Source: CAYXWM01 sp964468805 (GTDB lineage: Bacteria > Bacillota > Clostridia > Lachnospirales > WRBF01). From it: a stretch of DNA of 64,000 nt. The notes beneath the pieces were generated by a model. The model searched no databases. It worked only from the letters and a program-made list of their open reading frames with translations, and had not been told where the DNA came from. Shown piece by piece: positions 7,141 to 15,185 of the stretch (positions are counted from its first letter, which is position 1; each line of letters opens with the position of its first letter). Where the stretch lies: positions 1 to 64,000 of the forward strand of contig CAYXWM010000006.1 in the NCBI GenBank assembly GCA_964468805.1. The letters run 5' to 3'. Made by a program: the position numbers and the translations under genes.

Positions 7141-8649
7141 ATGCCGGATTCACCAATCATAAGCGTTAAAAACGTGGTAAAACGTTTCCCGGGTGTTTTG
7201 GCACTAAACGATGTCTCAATAGATGTTTACCCCGGTAAGGTTCACGTTTTAATAGGCGAAAACGGTGCCGGGAAATCTACATTGTTTAAAATAATAGCCG
7301 GTATTTATCAACCGGATGAAGGATCTCTGTTCTACAAAGGCAACAGGGTGCATTTCTCTACCCCTTCTGATGCCATCCATGCAGGCATAGCAATGATACA
7401 TCAGGAATTAAGTGCGGTTATGGATTTAAGCGTAAGCGAAAATATATTTCTGGGCAGAGAGCACAGCCGTGACAGATTTCCTTTGGATAAATTGTTCTTG
7501 GATAAAAAATCAATGTATAAAGTAACAAAAGAGCTGCTTCATAGCTTAAAAATGGATATAGACCCCAGATTACCCTTGAACCGATTGAGAACCGCTCAAA
7601 TGCAAATGGTTGAAATAGCAAAGGCTGTTTCCCAAAACGCTTCCGTAATTATAATGGACGAACCAACTTCCTCAATTTCAGATAATGAGGTAGAAGTTCT
7701 GTTTGGCATTATTAACCGGCTTAAAGCCGCCGGTGTAGCCATAATTTATGTATCACATCGCCTAAAGGAATTGTATCAAATCGGAGACACAGTTACCGTT
7801 TTACGTGACGGCGAATTGGTTACCACGGCACCTATCAGCGAGACGGACGAAAACAAGCTGGTTTCCCTTATGGTAGGCAGAGAAATCCAACACAACACCT
7901 CTTTTGTAAGTCATGCAACAAGTGAAACGGTACTGGAAGTTAAGGGCTTAACCCGAGAAAAGGAATTTAAAAACGTATCTTTTTCCATGAATAAGGGCGA
8001 AGTATTCGGTTTAGCCGGCTTGGTAGGAGCAGGACGCACAGAGGTTGTAAGAACTATATTCGGAGCAGATAAGCCGGATAGCGGAACAATAAGTATTTTC
8101 GGCAAAACCGGTGAACCCGGTTCTCCAAGAGAAGCTATAAAAATGGGTCTGGGATTGGTTCCGGAAGATAGGCGTTTACAGGGGATTTTGGTAGAGGATA
8201 TGATACATCGAAATATTTCCTTGCCCGGATTGCAAGACCATGCAACAGCCGGTTTTATGAGCTTTAAGTGGGAAAAAGAAACAGCAATAAGCTACATAGA
8301 TAAAATCCGTATAAAAACCGCAAATATGTTTGTAAAGGCGAAAAATTTATCCGGCGGAAACCAACAAAAAGTAATTCTTGCAAAATGGATGGCGGCAAAT
8401 TCAAAGCTGTTGATTATGGATGAGCCTACTCGAGGAATTGACGTAGGAGCGAAAGCGGAAATATATCACCTTATGGGCGAATTTTGTTCCCAAGGAGGCA
8501 GTGTTCTGGTGGTATCCTCCGAATTGGTGGAATTGTTAAGGATTTGTGACAGAATCGGCGTTATGCGGCAAGGTGAACTTAGCGGAATTTTGGATCGAAG
8601 CGAAGCCACAGAAGAATCCATTATTAAATTGGCAAGTTTGGGAACATAA
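7141..8649 (+). CDS. Sugar ABC transporter ATP-binding protein (RbsA/MglA type)
   Basis: 502 residues, ATG 7141 with AAAGGAGG upstream. Two fused ABC domains. Domain 1: Walker A GENGAGKST (~40-48), Walker B IIMDEPTSS. Domain 2: the degenerate P-loop GLVGAGRTE typical of this family (~295), VPEDRR, signature LSGGNQQKVILAKW, Walker B LLIMDEPTRGIDVG. It powers uptake by the partner permease. The order here is binding protein, ATPase, permease; the second importer (19903-23607) uses ATPase, permease, binding protein, so the two were not formed by simple tandem duplication of the operon. Confidence 0.93.
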   Translation: MPDSPIISVKNVVKRFPGVLALNDVSIDVYPGKVHVLIGENGAGKSTLFKIIAGIYQPDEGSLFYKGNRVHFSTPSDAIHAGIAMIHQELSAVMDLSVSENIFLGREHSRDRFPLDKLFLDKKSMYKVTKELLHSLKMDIDPRLPLNRLRTAQMQMVEIAKAVSQNASVIIMDEPTSSISDNEVEVLFGIINRLKAAGVAIIYVSHRLKELYQIGDTVTVLRDGELVTTAPISETDENKLVSLMVGREIQHNTSFVSHATSETVLEVKGLTREKEFKNVSFSMNKGEVFGLAGLVGAGRTEVVRTIFGADKPDSGTISIFGKTGEPGSPREAIKMGLGLVPEDRRLQGILVEDMIHRNISLPGLQDHATAGFMSFKWEKETAISYIDKIRIKTANMFVKAKNLSGGNQQKVILAKWMAANSKLLIMDEPTRGIDVGAKAEIYHLMGEFCSQGGSVLVVSSELVELLRICDRIGVMRQGELSGILDRSEATEESIIKLASLGT

Positions 8650-8678
8650 ATAAAACTGTTTCTGAATCAACCATAACT

Positions 8679-8817
8679 TATACTTAATTGCATAAGGAAT
8701 AGTAATAAAAGCTATTCTTCGTAAACGGTTCACTCTTGCGTTTTTATAATAAAAACACCGGTCGCTCACCACTACACATATACCCTTTTGTTACTACTTA
8801 ACTCAAAATTAAGTATA
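8679..8817. mobile_element. MITE family A, copy 2 (full length)
   Basis: 139 bp from TATACTTAATTGCATAAGGA to AATTAAGTATA, nearly identical to copy 1. It is inserted between the ATPase and permease genes of one importer, 25-40 bases before the permease ribosome binding site. Confidence 0.8.
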
Positions 8818-8856
8818 AATATCTCTTTTAAATCTGTTCGGAAAGGAGAGATAAAT

Positions 8857-9828
8857 CTGAAAAAAGAAAGCCTATCCCAAAGTGCTGTAATCCGGTTTGT
8901 AACCGGGAATATTTTGATACTGTTTTTAGCTGTAGTTTGTATAGTCTTTGCCATATTCCAGCCGAGATTTTTGACCGGCGAAAATATGATGAATATTTTG
9001 GTTCAGGTAACAATCAATGCCATGTTGGCTACGGGTATGACTTTCGTTTTGTTAACGGGCGGAATTGATGTTTCCGTAGGTTCTGTAGCGGCCTTAGGCG
9101 GCGTAGTTACTGCCATGATAGCTAAACCCTTTACAGAAATGGATATTGCTACGGCTATATTAATGCAGGTTGGTGTAGCCTTGGCTATAGGTTTAATATG
9201 CGGAGGGTTAACAGCCTATTCGGTGGCAAAATTGAAAGTAGCTCCCTTTATAGCCACCTTGGCAATGTCTACCATAGTCAGAGGATTGGGATACATACTG
9301 ACCGACGGCAAAACCATTTTCGATTTACCCCAAAGTTATCAGATTTTAGGTCAGGCTCGTTTATTTAATGCCGTTCCCATTATGGTTATTATTTTAGTCG
9401 TGTTAATGGTGGCGGCGTACATAGTCCTCAGCAGAATGACTATAGGCAGGCATATTTATGCTGTAGGAAGCAATGAAGAAGTTGCTTATTTAAGCGGTAT
9501 CAGTCCCTATAAAGTAAAAATGTTGGTGTATATAATTTGTACAGGTATGGCGGCCTTTGGCGGTATTTGTATGGCATCAAAATTCGGTACAGGTCAACCG
9601 GCAGCCGGCGCAGGCTACGAGCTTACTGCCATTGCTTCCGTGGTAATGGGCGGCACAAGTTTATCGGGCGGCAGAGGCGGTATAGGTCGGGCGGTAATCG
9701 GTATCCTTACCATAGGAATAATAAATAACGGCTTAAACTTGCTTCAAGTTTCGTCTTACTGGCAACAAATAGCCATGGGTATAATTATTATGGCAGCGGT
9801 AATTTTGGACCGTAACACCAAGAAGTAA
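8857..9828 (+). CDS. Sugar ABC transporter permease (RbsC type)
   Basis: About 323 residues if it starts at CTG 8857, which is 7-8 bases after AAAGGAGAG (8842-8850). No ATG, GTG or TTG is in frame near that site. A frame-open TTG at 8788 lies inside the MITE and would add MITE-coded residues, so it is rejected. The family signature is present: GMTFVLLTGGIDVSVGSVAA (~residue 65-85), about eight to nine hydrophobic segments, YAVGSNEEVAYLSGI, and the conserved GYELTAIASVVMGGTSLSGGRG loop. Forms the membrane channel with the ATPase at 7141. The unusual start may reflect a lost ATG. Confidence 0.85.
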   Translation: MKKESLSQSAVIRFVTGNILILFLAVVCIVFAIFQPRFLTGENMMNILVQVTINAMLATGMTFVLLTGGIDVSVGSVAALGGVVTAMIAKPFTEMDIATAILMQVGVALAIGLICGGLTAYSVAKLKVAPFIATLAMSTIVRGLGYILTDGKTIFDLPQSYQILGQARLFNAVPIMVIILVVLMVAAYIVLSRMTIGRHIYAVGSNEEVAYLSGISPYKVKMLVYIICTGMAAFGGICMASKFGTGQPAAGAGYELTAIASVVMGGTSLSGGRGGIGRAVIGILTIGIINNGLNLLQVSSYWQQIAMGIIIMAAVILDRNTKK

Positions 9829-9879
9829 TTTTTCGACTGTATACAGTAGTTTTATTAAACCTTTTCAAGGGGGTTAATT

Positions 9880-10341
9880 ATGATAAAAGACGTTAATCAC
9901 ATCGGAATAAATGTACGTGATATGGCCGCAAGCATCGGTTTTTACGGTGAAGTTTTGGGATTCGAGCAACTTGGAGGCATTGTAGACCAAAAAGATTTAA
10001 AATGCCGTGTACAATACATGAAAACGCCGGACGGAGTAATGATAGAATTTATTGAATATTATCCCGACGTTGAAGTTAATGCCTACAAAGTAACTCAAGC
10101 CGGTGTCTACCGTCATATTGCTTTTACTGTAGAAAGTAAAGAAGATTTCGTAATTTATTTAAATCGCTTGAAAGAAGCAAAAAATAAGTTCCCCAATATA
10201 ATTGTTCCTGAAAAACCCGAGTACCTACCGTATTTAGACCTTGATGTTTTACTGTTCCATGACCCTAACGGAGTTGAAATAGAGCTTTGCTTAAAACGAA
10301 CCGTTGACCGTTATGACTGGCCACAAGACTTAATTAAGTAA
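9880..10341 (+). CDS. VOC-superfamily (glyoxalase/dioxygenase fold) protein
   Basis: 153 residues, ATG 9880 behind AAGGGGG. Two beta-alpha-beta-beta-beta halves: VNHIGINVRDMAASIGFYGE with His near residue 7 and the typical SxxFYxxVLGF run, then GVYRHIAFTVES with a second His, and HDPNGVEIELC with the terminal metal-ligand Glu. These are the usual metal positions of the family, which includes lactoylglutathione lyase, epimerases and dioxygenases. It lies within the polyol/sugar operon after the permease; a role as an epimerase or isomerase of a keto-intermediate is possible but not proven. Confidence 0.82.
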   Translation: MIKDVNHIGINVRDMAASIGFYGEVLGFEQLGGIVDQKDLKCRVQYMKTPDGVMIEFIEYYPDVEVNAYKVTQAGVYRHIAFTVESKEDFVIYLNRLKEAKNKFPNIIVPEKPEYLPYLDLDVLLFHDPNGVEIELCLKRTVDRYDWPQDLIK

Positions 10342-10382
10342 TTCTGTAAATCAGTATAAGGACATAAGGAGATGTTTTAACA

Positions 10383-11330
10383 GTGTTTGATTTTTCGGCT
10401 GCAACAAAGCCAACTCTATATTTTATCGGTGTAACCACTTCAAAATCTTCTATTGTGAAAGTATTTCCCTTATGGGCAAAAGAATTGGGCTTAAAAGATG
10501 TGGAAATCAAAGGCATAGACTTACCTATTCATGCTCCGGCGGAAGACTATCGCAGGGTAACCGAATTTCTGAAAAATGACCCATTATCAAGGGGTGCTTT
10601 GGTAACTACACATAAACTTGACCTCTACGCAGCTTGCCAAGACCAATTTGACTACATAGACCCCTTTGCAAAACAACTTGGAGAAGTATCCTGCTTATCC
10701 AAGTCCGGAAATAAATTTTGTGCCCATGCCAAAGACCCAATTTCAAGCGGTTTGGCTTTAGAGCAATTTGTTCCGGCAGATTTTTGGAAAAACCATGGTG
10801 GTCACGTACTTTTATTGGGTTCCGGAGGCAGTGCCTTGGCTATGTCCCTGTATTTGACCCAAAGTCGCTTTGGAGACAATGTTCCGTCTCATATTACGCT
10901 GACTAACCGCAGTGAACCTCGTCTGACAGAGGCTAAAAAAATATTGTCTGATTTAAACCCAAAAACCAAATTCTCTTATCTTATTACCAAAACACCCGAC
11001 CTGAATGATGCAGCAATCAAAGCCTTGCCGCCTTATTCCCTTATCGTAAACGCTACCGGTTTAGGTAAAGATGCTCCGGGTTCACCCACCACAGATGCCG
11101 TTGATTATCCCGAAAACAGTCTTGTTTGGGAAATTAACTACCGCGGTGATTTAGTTTTTATGTATCAAGCACAGGCTCAACAAAAAGAAAAAAAACTGGT
11201 AATCGAAGACGGTTGGAAATACTTTATCCATGGCTGGACACAGGTTATAGGTGAGGTTTTCCATTTGGATATTACAGGTAAGACTTTAGATAAACTCAGC
11301 GACATTGCCTTGGAGATTCAAGGTGCTTAA
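10383..11330 (+). CDS. Shikimate/quinate dehydrogenase-like protein
   Basis: 315 residues, GTG 10383, AAGGAG eleven bases upstream; no better start in frame. N-terminal substrate domain with GVTTSKSSIVKVFPLWAKEL, resembling the shikimate dehydrogenase S-x-S loop, and LVTTHKLDLY carrying the catalytic-type Lys. The C-terminal Rossmann domain has GSGGSALAMSLYL and later NATGLGKDAPGSP. The usual shikimate motif N-V-T-x-P-x-K is altered to VTTHK, and the gene is far from aromatic biosynthesis genes. I infer an NAD(P)-dependent dehydrogenase of a polyol, sugar acid or cyclitol in this operon and not an AroE. Confidence 0.72.
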   Translation: MFDFSAATKPTLYFIGVTTSKSSIVKVFPLWAKELGLKDVEIKGIDLPIHAPAEDYRRVTEFLKNDPLSRGALVTTHKLDLYAACQDQFDYIDPFAKQLGEVSCLSKSGNKFCAHAKDPISSGLALEQFVPADFWKNHGGHVLLLGSGGSALAMSLYLTQSRFGDNVPSHITLTNRSEPRLTEAKKILSDLNPKTKFSYLITKTPDLNDAAIKALPPYSLIVNATGLGKDAPGSPTTDAVDYPENSLVWEINYRGDLVFMYQAQAQQKEKKLVIEDGWKYFIHGWTQVIGEVFHLDITGKTLDKLSDIALEIQGA

Positions 11331-11436
11331 TAAAAAATGAGGCAACTGATTGTTCGGGAAAGTTTAAAGCATACGAATAAATTATAAAAAAGGAATACAT
11401 TCTCAGTAATCGGCTTTTTAGAAATTAGAAGTTTAA

Positions 11437-11505
11437 GGGAGAAATCTTTATCTCTCCACTTATTTCTAACTTAAATTTCATTCGGAAATTTATTCTCCCT
11501 CAAGG
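11437..11505. repeat. Intercistronic hairpin (GGGAGAA...TTCTCCC type)
   Basis: AAGGGAGAA near 11440 and TTCTCCCT near 11490 form a stem with a long A/T-rich interior. The same GAGGGA...TCCCTCAA core occurs as stronger hairpins at 19805-19842 and 26733-26779, so these may be one repeat family. The 228-base spacer 11331-11558 contains nothing else recognisable. Confidence 0.4.
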
Positions 11506-11558
11506 TTTAAATTTTTTAAATAATAATAGCAGACTAACGTTAAGGAGTTGACTTAATT

Positions 11559-12134
11559 ATGAATTTTGATTGGGTACGTGGATTTACTTTGGATTTTGCA
11601 CTTGCAAACGGAGTTTCAAAGGGAGCAGAACCCACAAAACGTTATTTATCACAAATGAAAGATATGTATGCCGACACAAAAGCGGCGGAAGTAATGTTAC
11701 AAGATAACGATCCTTTGGTTTATGAATTTTTTGAACTTGGTGCTCCTGAGCATCCCGGTGATTTGGCTTTCGGTACATCCATTACATATCCCGGCAAAGT
11801 GGGCAATGAGTATTTTATGACTAAAGGACATTTTCATACAATTTTGGATACGGCGGAGGTTTATTACTGCTTGTCCGGAAAAGGATTTATGTTAACAGAA
11901 AGCCCGGAAGGCGATGTTGTTCTTCATAATTTGGAGCCGGGAGTGGCAGTATACGTTCCCAAGAACTATGCTCACCGCAGCATCAACAGCGGAGATACTC
12001 CCCTTGTTACCTTCTTTTGTTTCAGAGGAGATGCCGGGCACGATTACGGTACTATCGAAACAAAAGGTTACCGCAAATTGGTAGTTGAAAAAGACTCAAA
12101 GCCTACCCTTGCAGATAACCCCAAGTGGAAATAA
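11559..12134 (+). CDS. Cupin-type glucose-6-phosphate isomerase-like protein
   Basis: 191 residues, ATG 11559 with AAGGAG upstream. It matches the archaeal/bacterial cupin phosphoglucose isomerase family (PF06560): metal motif GHFHTILDTAEVYYCLSGKG (H-x-H-x6-E, near residues 90-105), then VYVPKNYAHRSINSGDTPL with the fourth ligand His, and FCFRGDAGHDYGTIETKGY near the C-terminus. These isomerases interconvert aldose and ketose phosphates. Here it probably isomerises a phosphorylated sugar made in this pathway. It precedes the KDPG-type aldolase, which would suit a keto-sugar-acid branch. Confidence 0.85.
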   Translation: MNFDWVRGFTLDFALANGVSKGAEPTKRYLSQMKDMYADTKAAEVMLQDNDPLVYEFFELGAPEHPGDLAFGTSITYPGKVGNEYFMTKGHFHTILDTAEVYYCLSGKGFMLTESPEGDVVLHNLEPGVAVYVPKNYAHRSINSGDTPLVTFFCFRGDAGHDYGTIETKGYRKLVVEKDSKPTLADNPKWK

Positions 12135-12214
12135 ACAATTAAGTTATACCTGTATCGAAAACAGAAAATTACGAACTGTAGTCTTTCTAAAGTGAATACA
12201 GATTTTGCCGGCAG

Positions 12215-12241
12215 GAGTGTTGAACAACCGGTTCAACACTC
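12215..12241 (+). promoter_or_regulatory. Hairpin before the aldolase ribosome binding site
   Basis: Perfect 11-bp stem GAGTGTTGAAC / GTTCAACACTC with a 5-base loop, ending ten bases before GGGAGG (12251-12256). No T-run follows. It may influence translation or protect the downstream mRNA. Confidence 0.5.
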
Positions 12242-12260
12242 TAATAATATGGGAGGTTTT

Positions 12261-12893
12261 ATGGAAGATTTACATTTAAAAATATCCCGGTAGAAACTTG
12301 TTCCGGTAATAAGGCTTGAAAAGTCCGAAAACGCTGTTCCGCTAGCCGATGCCTTAATCCAAGGCGGTTTACCGGTGGCAGAGGTTACCTTGCGTACAGA
12401 TGCGGCGGTGGAATCCATTGAAAAAATGGCAAAAGCCCGTCCGGAAGTATTGCTTGGAGCCGGAACGGTAATTAATGTGGAACAAGTTAAGGCTACAACC
12501 CAAGCAGGTGCTAAATTTATAGTTACGGCAGGTTTTAATCGCAAGGTAACGGAGTATTGTGTTGACAATAATATTCCTATTTTCCCGGGAGCTTGTACGC
12601 CGACGGAATTAATGTTTTTGCTTGAATATAATTTGACAGTGGCAAAATTCTTCCCGGCAGCACAATACGGCGGTTTAGGAACAATCAAGGCTTTGGCTGC
12701 TCCTTTTCCTCAGATGAAATTTATGCCCACCGGCGGAATTACACAGGATAATATCCTTGAATACTTATCATTTCCCAAAATAATTGCCTGCGGCGGCAGT
12801 TGGATGGTAAAAGACGAATTAATTGCGGATAAACAATTTGATTCTATAGCGAAGCTGGTTTCTCAAGCAGTTAATTTAATAAATTCCAAATAA
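12261..12893 (+). pseudogene. KDPG/KHG aldolase (Eda family) with in-frame TAG at codon 11
   Basis: ATG 12261 lies five bases after GGGAGG and opens MEDLHLKISR, then TAG at 12291-12293, then KLVPVIRLEKSENAVPLADA in the same frame. Across the stop the sequence reads as an ordinary Eda N-terminus, so only one codon is wrong. The rest is intact: EVTLRT with the catalytic Glu (codon 41), LLGAGTV, FPGACTPTEL, AKFFPAA with the Schiff-base Lys (codon 129), and PTGGI. The next in-frame start, GTG 12375, would lose beta-strand 1 and helix 1. The enzyme splits 2-keto-3-deoxy-6-phosphogluconate-like acids. Possible readings: a recent nonsense mutation, a sequencing error, or readthrough. Confidence 0.75.
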
Positions 12894-12978
12894 ATTCGAT
12901 GGAATGAAAGTTTTGTATACATAAAAATTAATTATTCGGTAAATCAATTCTGACTTATGGACAGATACATTTTTTAAA

Positions 12979-13018
12979 ACGGTGAAAGACCAAGCGACTT
13001 GGTTTCACCGGTTTTTTT
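12979..13018 (+). terminator. Rho-independent terminator ending the first sugar operon
   Basis: Long stem ACGGTGAAA(G)ACCAAG / CTTGGTTTCACCGGT with a 3-base loop and seven T residues. Confidence 0.88.
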
Positions 13019-13043
13019 ATAAGTTTATTGAAATTACCGGAAG

Positions 13044-13093
13044 TTGACAAGTTTTAAATGCCGGGATAAAATATAATAGAATAAAATTTTATT
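13044..13093 (+). promoter_or_regulatory. Promoter and operator of the RpiR-type regulator gene
   Basis: TTGACA (13044-13049), 17-base spacer, TAAAAT (13067-13072). The palindrome AATAAAATTTTATT lies at 13080-13093, at or just after the expected transcription start. The same word is in the spacer of the promoters at 3138 and 14062, which supports autoregulation by the encoded protein. Confidence 0.72.
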
Positions 13094-13125
13094 TTTTCAA
13101 GTTTGTAACACAAGAAAGGGCAACT

Positions 13126-14010
13126 ATGTCAGAAAATATAATAAGCAGAATTTCTGCACAAAAATCATATTTAAATCCCGCTTTACAAAGAATCGGACAA
13201 TACATATTGGATAATAAAGAAAAATGCAAAACCATAACCATTAAAGAGTTGGCGGTAACCTGCGGAGTAGCAGAATCCACAGTGACACGCTTTGTCAAAG
13301 AAATAGGCTTTTCCGGTTTTCAAGAAATGAAAATCTCCTTGGCAGAATATCTCTCCCAAAGCGAAGCCGAAATACAGCAAGTAGAATCCACTATATATGA
13401 AGATATAAGCAAAAACGATACTTTTGAAGATATAGTCAAAAAAATATATCATAAAAATATACAGAAAATCACAGAAACAATGGAAACATTATACGGCCCT
13501 GCTTTGCAAGAGGTAGTAAATGTTATTTCGGAAGCAAAGCAACTGATTTTTGTCAGCACAGGCTCCTCGTCTGTGGCTTCGGAAGAAGCGGTAATGAGGT
13601 TTACCCGCTCGGGTAAGAAGTGCATTTATTGGAAAGACTATGCCCTGCAATTAATGTATTCCTCCATAGTCTTGGAAGGTGATGTACTTATAGCAATCAG
13701 TGTATCCGGCAGAACGAAAATAGTCGTTGATTCCGTTGAATTGGCTAGGCTTAACGGTGCAAAAACCATAGGTATAACCTCCGACCCACAATCACAGTTG
13801 GCGAAAGCCTGCGAATACACTTTATTCACACCCAACAGAAACGGTAAGTCGCTTTCGGCTCAACACTGGGAATCAACCTCTTCCAAGGCGGCCCAAATAT
13901 TTTTGATAGACATTTTATACGCCTGTTATGCCGTAAAAAATTATGACCAAACTTTGGATTGCTTAAATAAAACTTATGTTGCAATAAAAGATACCAGATA
14001 TTCAAATTGA
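13126..14010 (+). CDS. RpiR/MurR-family transcriptional regulator (HTH-SIS)
   Basis: 294 residues, ATG 13126, AAGAAAGG upstream. N-terminal HTH_6 domain (1-77): ALQRIGQYILDNKEKCKTIT, then VAESTVTRFVKEIGFSGFQE, the hallmark helix-turn-helix of this family. SIS sugar-isomerase domain (~120-260): LIFVSTGSSSVASEEAVMRF, VLIAISVSGRTKIVVDSVEL and GAKTIGITS, the phosphosugar-binding signature. It should sense a phosphorylated intermediate and bind the shared AATAAAATTTTATT palindrome. It has its own promoter and terminators on both sides, between the main operon and the two zinc dehydrogenases. Confidence 0.92.
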   Translation: MSENIISRISAQKSYLNPALQRIGQYILDNKEKCKTITIKELAVTCGVAESTVTRFVKEIGFSGFQEMKISLAEYLSQSEAEIQQVESTIYEDISKNDTFEDIVKKIYHKNIQKITETMETLYGPALQEVVNVISEAKQLIFVSTGSSSVASEEAVMRFTRSGKKCIYWKDYALQLMYSSIVLEGDVLIAISVSGRTKIVVDSVELARLNGAKTIGITSDPQSQLAKACEYTLFTPNRNGKSLSAQHWESTSSKAAQIFLIDILYACYAVKNYDQTLDCLNKTYVAIKDTRYSN

Positions 14011-14015
14011 TTTCA

Positions 14016-14050
14016 AAACTCCTGTTTCTTCCGAAAAGAATAGGAGTTTT
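14016..14050 (+). terminator. Rho-independent terminator after the RpiR gene
   Basis: AAAACTCCTGTTTCTT pairs with AAGAATAGGAGTTTT (one bulge) and runs into AATTTATT; it ends 12 bases before the next promoter. Confidence 0.75.
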
Positions 14051-14061
14051 AATTTATTCTA

Positions 14062-14089
14062 TTGACAAAATAAAATTTTATTCTATAAT
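14062..14089 (+). promoter_or_regulatory. Sigma-A promoter with the same embedded palindrome
   Basis: TTGACA (14062-14067), 16-base spacer, TATAAT (14084-14089); AATAAAATTTTATT at 14069-14082. The whole 28-base element is identical to 3138-3165. Drives the two zinc dehydrogenases. Confidence 0.78.
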
Positions 14090-14127
14090 AACATATATAG
14101 TATAAAATTTAATTCGGGGGTATTAAA

Positions 14128-15174
14128 ATGAAAGCTGCTTTATATCAAGGTGTAGGTAAAATTAACGTTGCCGTTATAGATAAACCTAAAATTAATGATG
14201 ATGAGATACTTTTAAAAGTAAGAGCCGCGGCGGTTTGTGGCACGGATTTAAGGATTTATAAATTTGGGCATTTTAAAATACCCGAAAACGGCAATAGAGT
14301 CTTAGGGCATGAAATTGCCGGAGAAATTGCGGAAGTAGGTAAAAACGTACAAGATTATTTGGTAGGAATGAGAGTTGCCGTTGCTCCCAATGTTGGTTGC
14401 GGTAAATGCAGTTTGTGCATATCCGGAAATAATCAACTCTGCCCCGACTATGAGGCTTTTGGAATCAGCTATGACGGAGGTTTCCAAGAATATATGCGTA
14501 TACCTTCAAAGGCAGTATTGCAAGGCAATGTTGCGGTAATACCGGACAGTCTATCCTTTGAAGAAGCGGCTATCGCCGAACCCTTTTCTTGTACATATAA
14601 CTCATACAGAGCCTTAAATACAAAACCAGGAGATATAGTAGTAATAATCGGTGCCGGGCCCATCGGAGCCTGTCATGTAATGATAAACAAGCTGGCAGGA
14701 GCCGCTAAAATTATTGTATCCGACGTTTCTTCATCAAGACTGGACGAAATCCGCAAATTCGGAGCAGATGTGGTTGTAAACAGCACCAAGGAAGACCTTG
14801 CAGAAGCAGTTAAAAAAGAATCTATGGGTCTGGGTGCTGACGTCGTAATTACTGCCTGTTCTGTACCGGAAGTACAACAACTTGCTTTGGAACTGGCAGG
14901 AGCACACGGAAGAATAAATTTCTTTGGCGGAATGCCAAAAGGCAAAGAAATGGTTACCCTTAACACAAACTTGATACATTATAAAGAATTAATCGCTTTA
15001 GGTACAACCGGTTCCAATATCCGTGATTATTACGAAGCAATAAAAATAGCCGCTTCCGGTAAAGTTAATTTAAAAGAATTGGCAACAGCACTTTTTCCCA
15101 TAGACAAAGTCCAAGAAGCCTTTGATTATTCACTTTCCGGTAAGGGAATGAAAGCGTTGATTACATTTGAATAG
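14128..15174 (+). CDS. Zinc-dependent alcohol dehydrogenase (MDR, threonine/sorbitol DH-like)
   Basis: 348 residues, ATG 14128 with GGGGG upstream. Medium-chain dehydrogenase: catalytic zinc ligands Cys in VCGTDLRIY and His in GHEIAGEI; structural zinc cysteines in GCGKCSLCISGNNQLC; Rossmann motif IGAGPIGACHV (~residues 172-182); an acidic residue after beta-2 (VSDVSSSR) that favours NAD. It oxidises a secondary alcohol of a polyol or sugar phosphate. It is eleven bases upstream of a second, clearly different MDR gene and under the RpiR-type promoter, so both belong to the same catabolic regulon. Confidence 0.9.
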   Translation: MKAALYQGVGKINVAVIDKPKINDDEILLKVRAAAVCGTDLRIYKFGHFKIPENGNRVLGHEIAGEIAEVGKNVQDYLVGMRVAVAPNVGCGKCSLCISGNNQLCPDYEAFGISYDGGFQEYMRIPSKAVLQGNVAVIPDSLSFEEAAIAEPFSCTYNSYRALNTKPGDIVVIIGAGPIGACHVMINKLAGAAKIIVSDVSSSRLDEIRKFGADVVVNSTKEDLAEAVKKESMGLGADVVITACSVPEVQQLALELAGAHGRINFFGGMPKGKEMVTLNTNLIHYKELIALGTTGSNIRDYYEAIKIAASGKVNLKELATALFPIDKVQEAFDYSLSGKGMKALITFE

Positions 15175-15185
15175 GAGGCAATAAT

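Noticed and set aside
12291..12293. TAG in the aldolase as a pyrrolysine codon
   Set aside because: TAG is an ordinary stop for several neighbours (for example at 15174, 19590, 24465), no pyl genes are visible, and the site is not a place where pyrrolysine is known in this enzyme.
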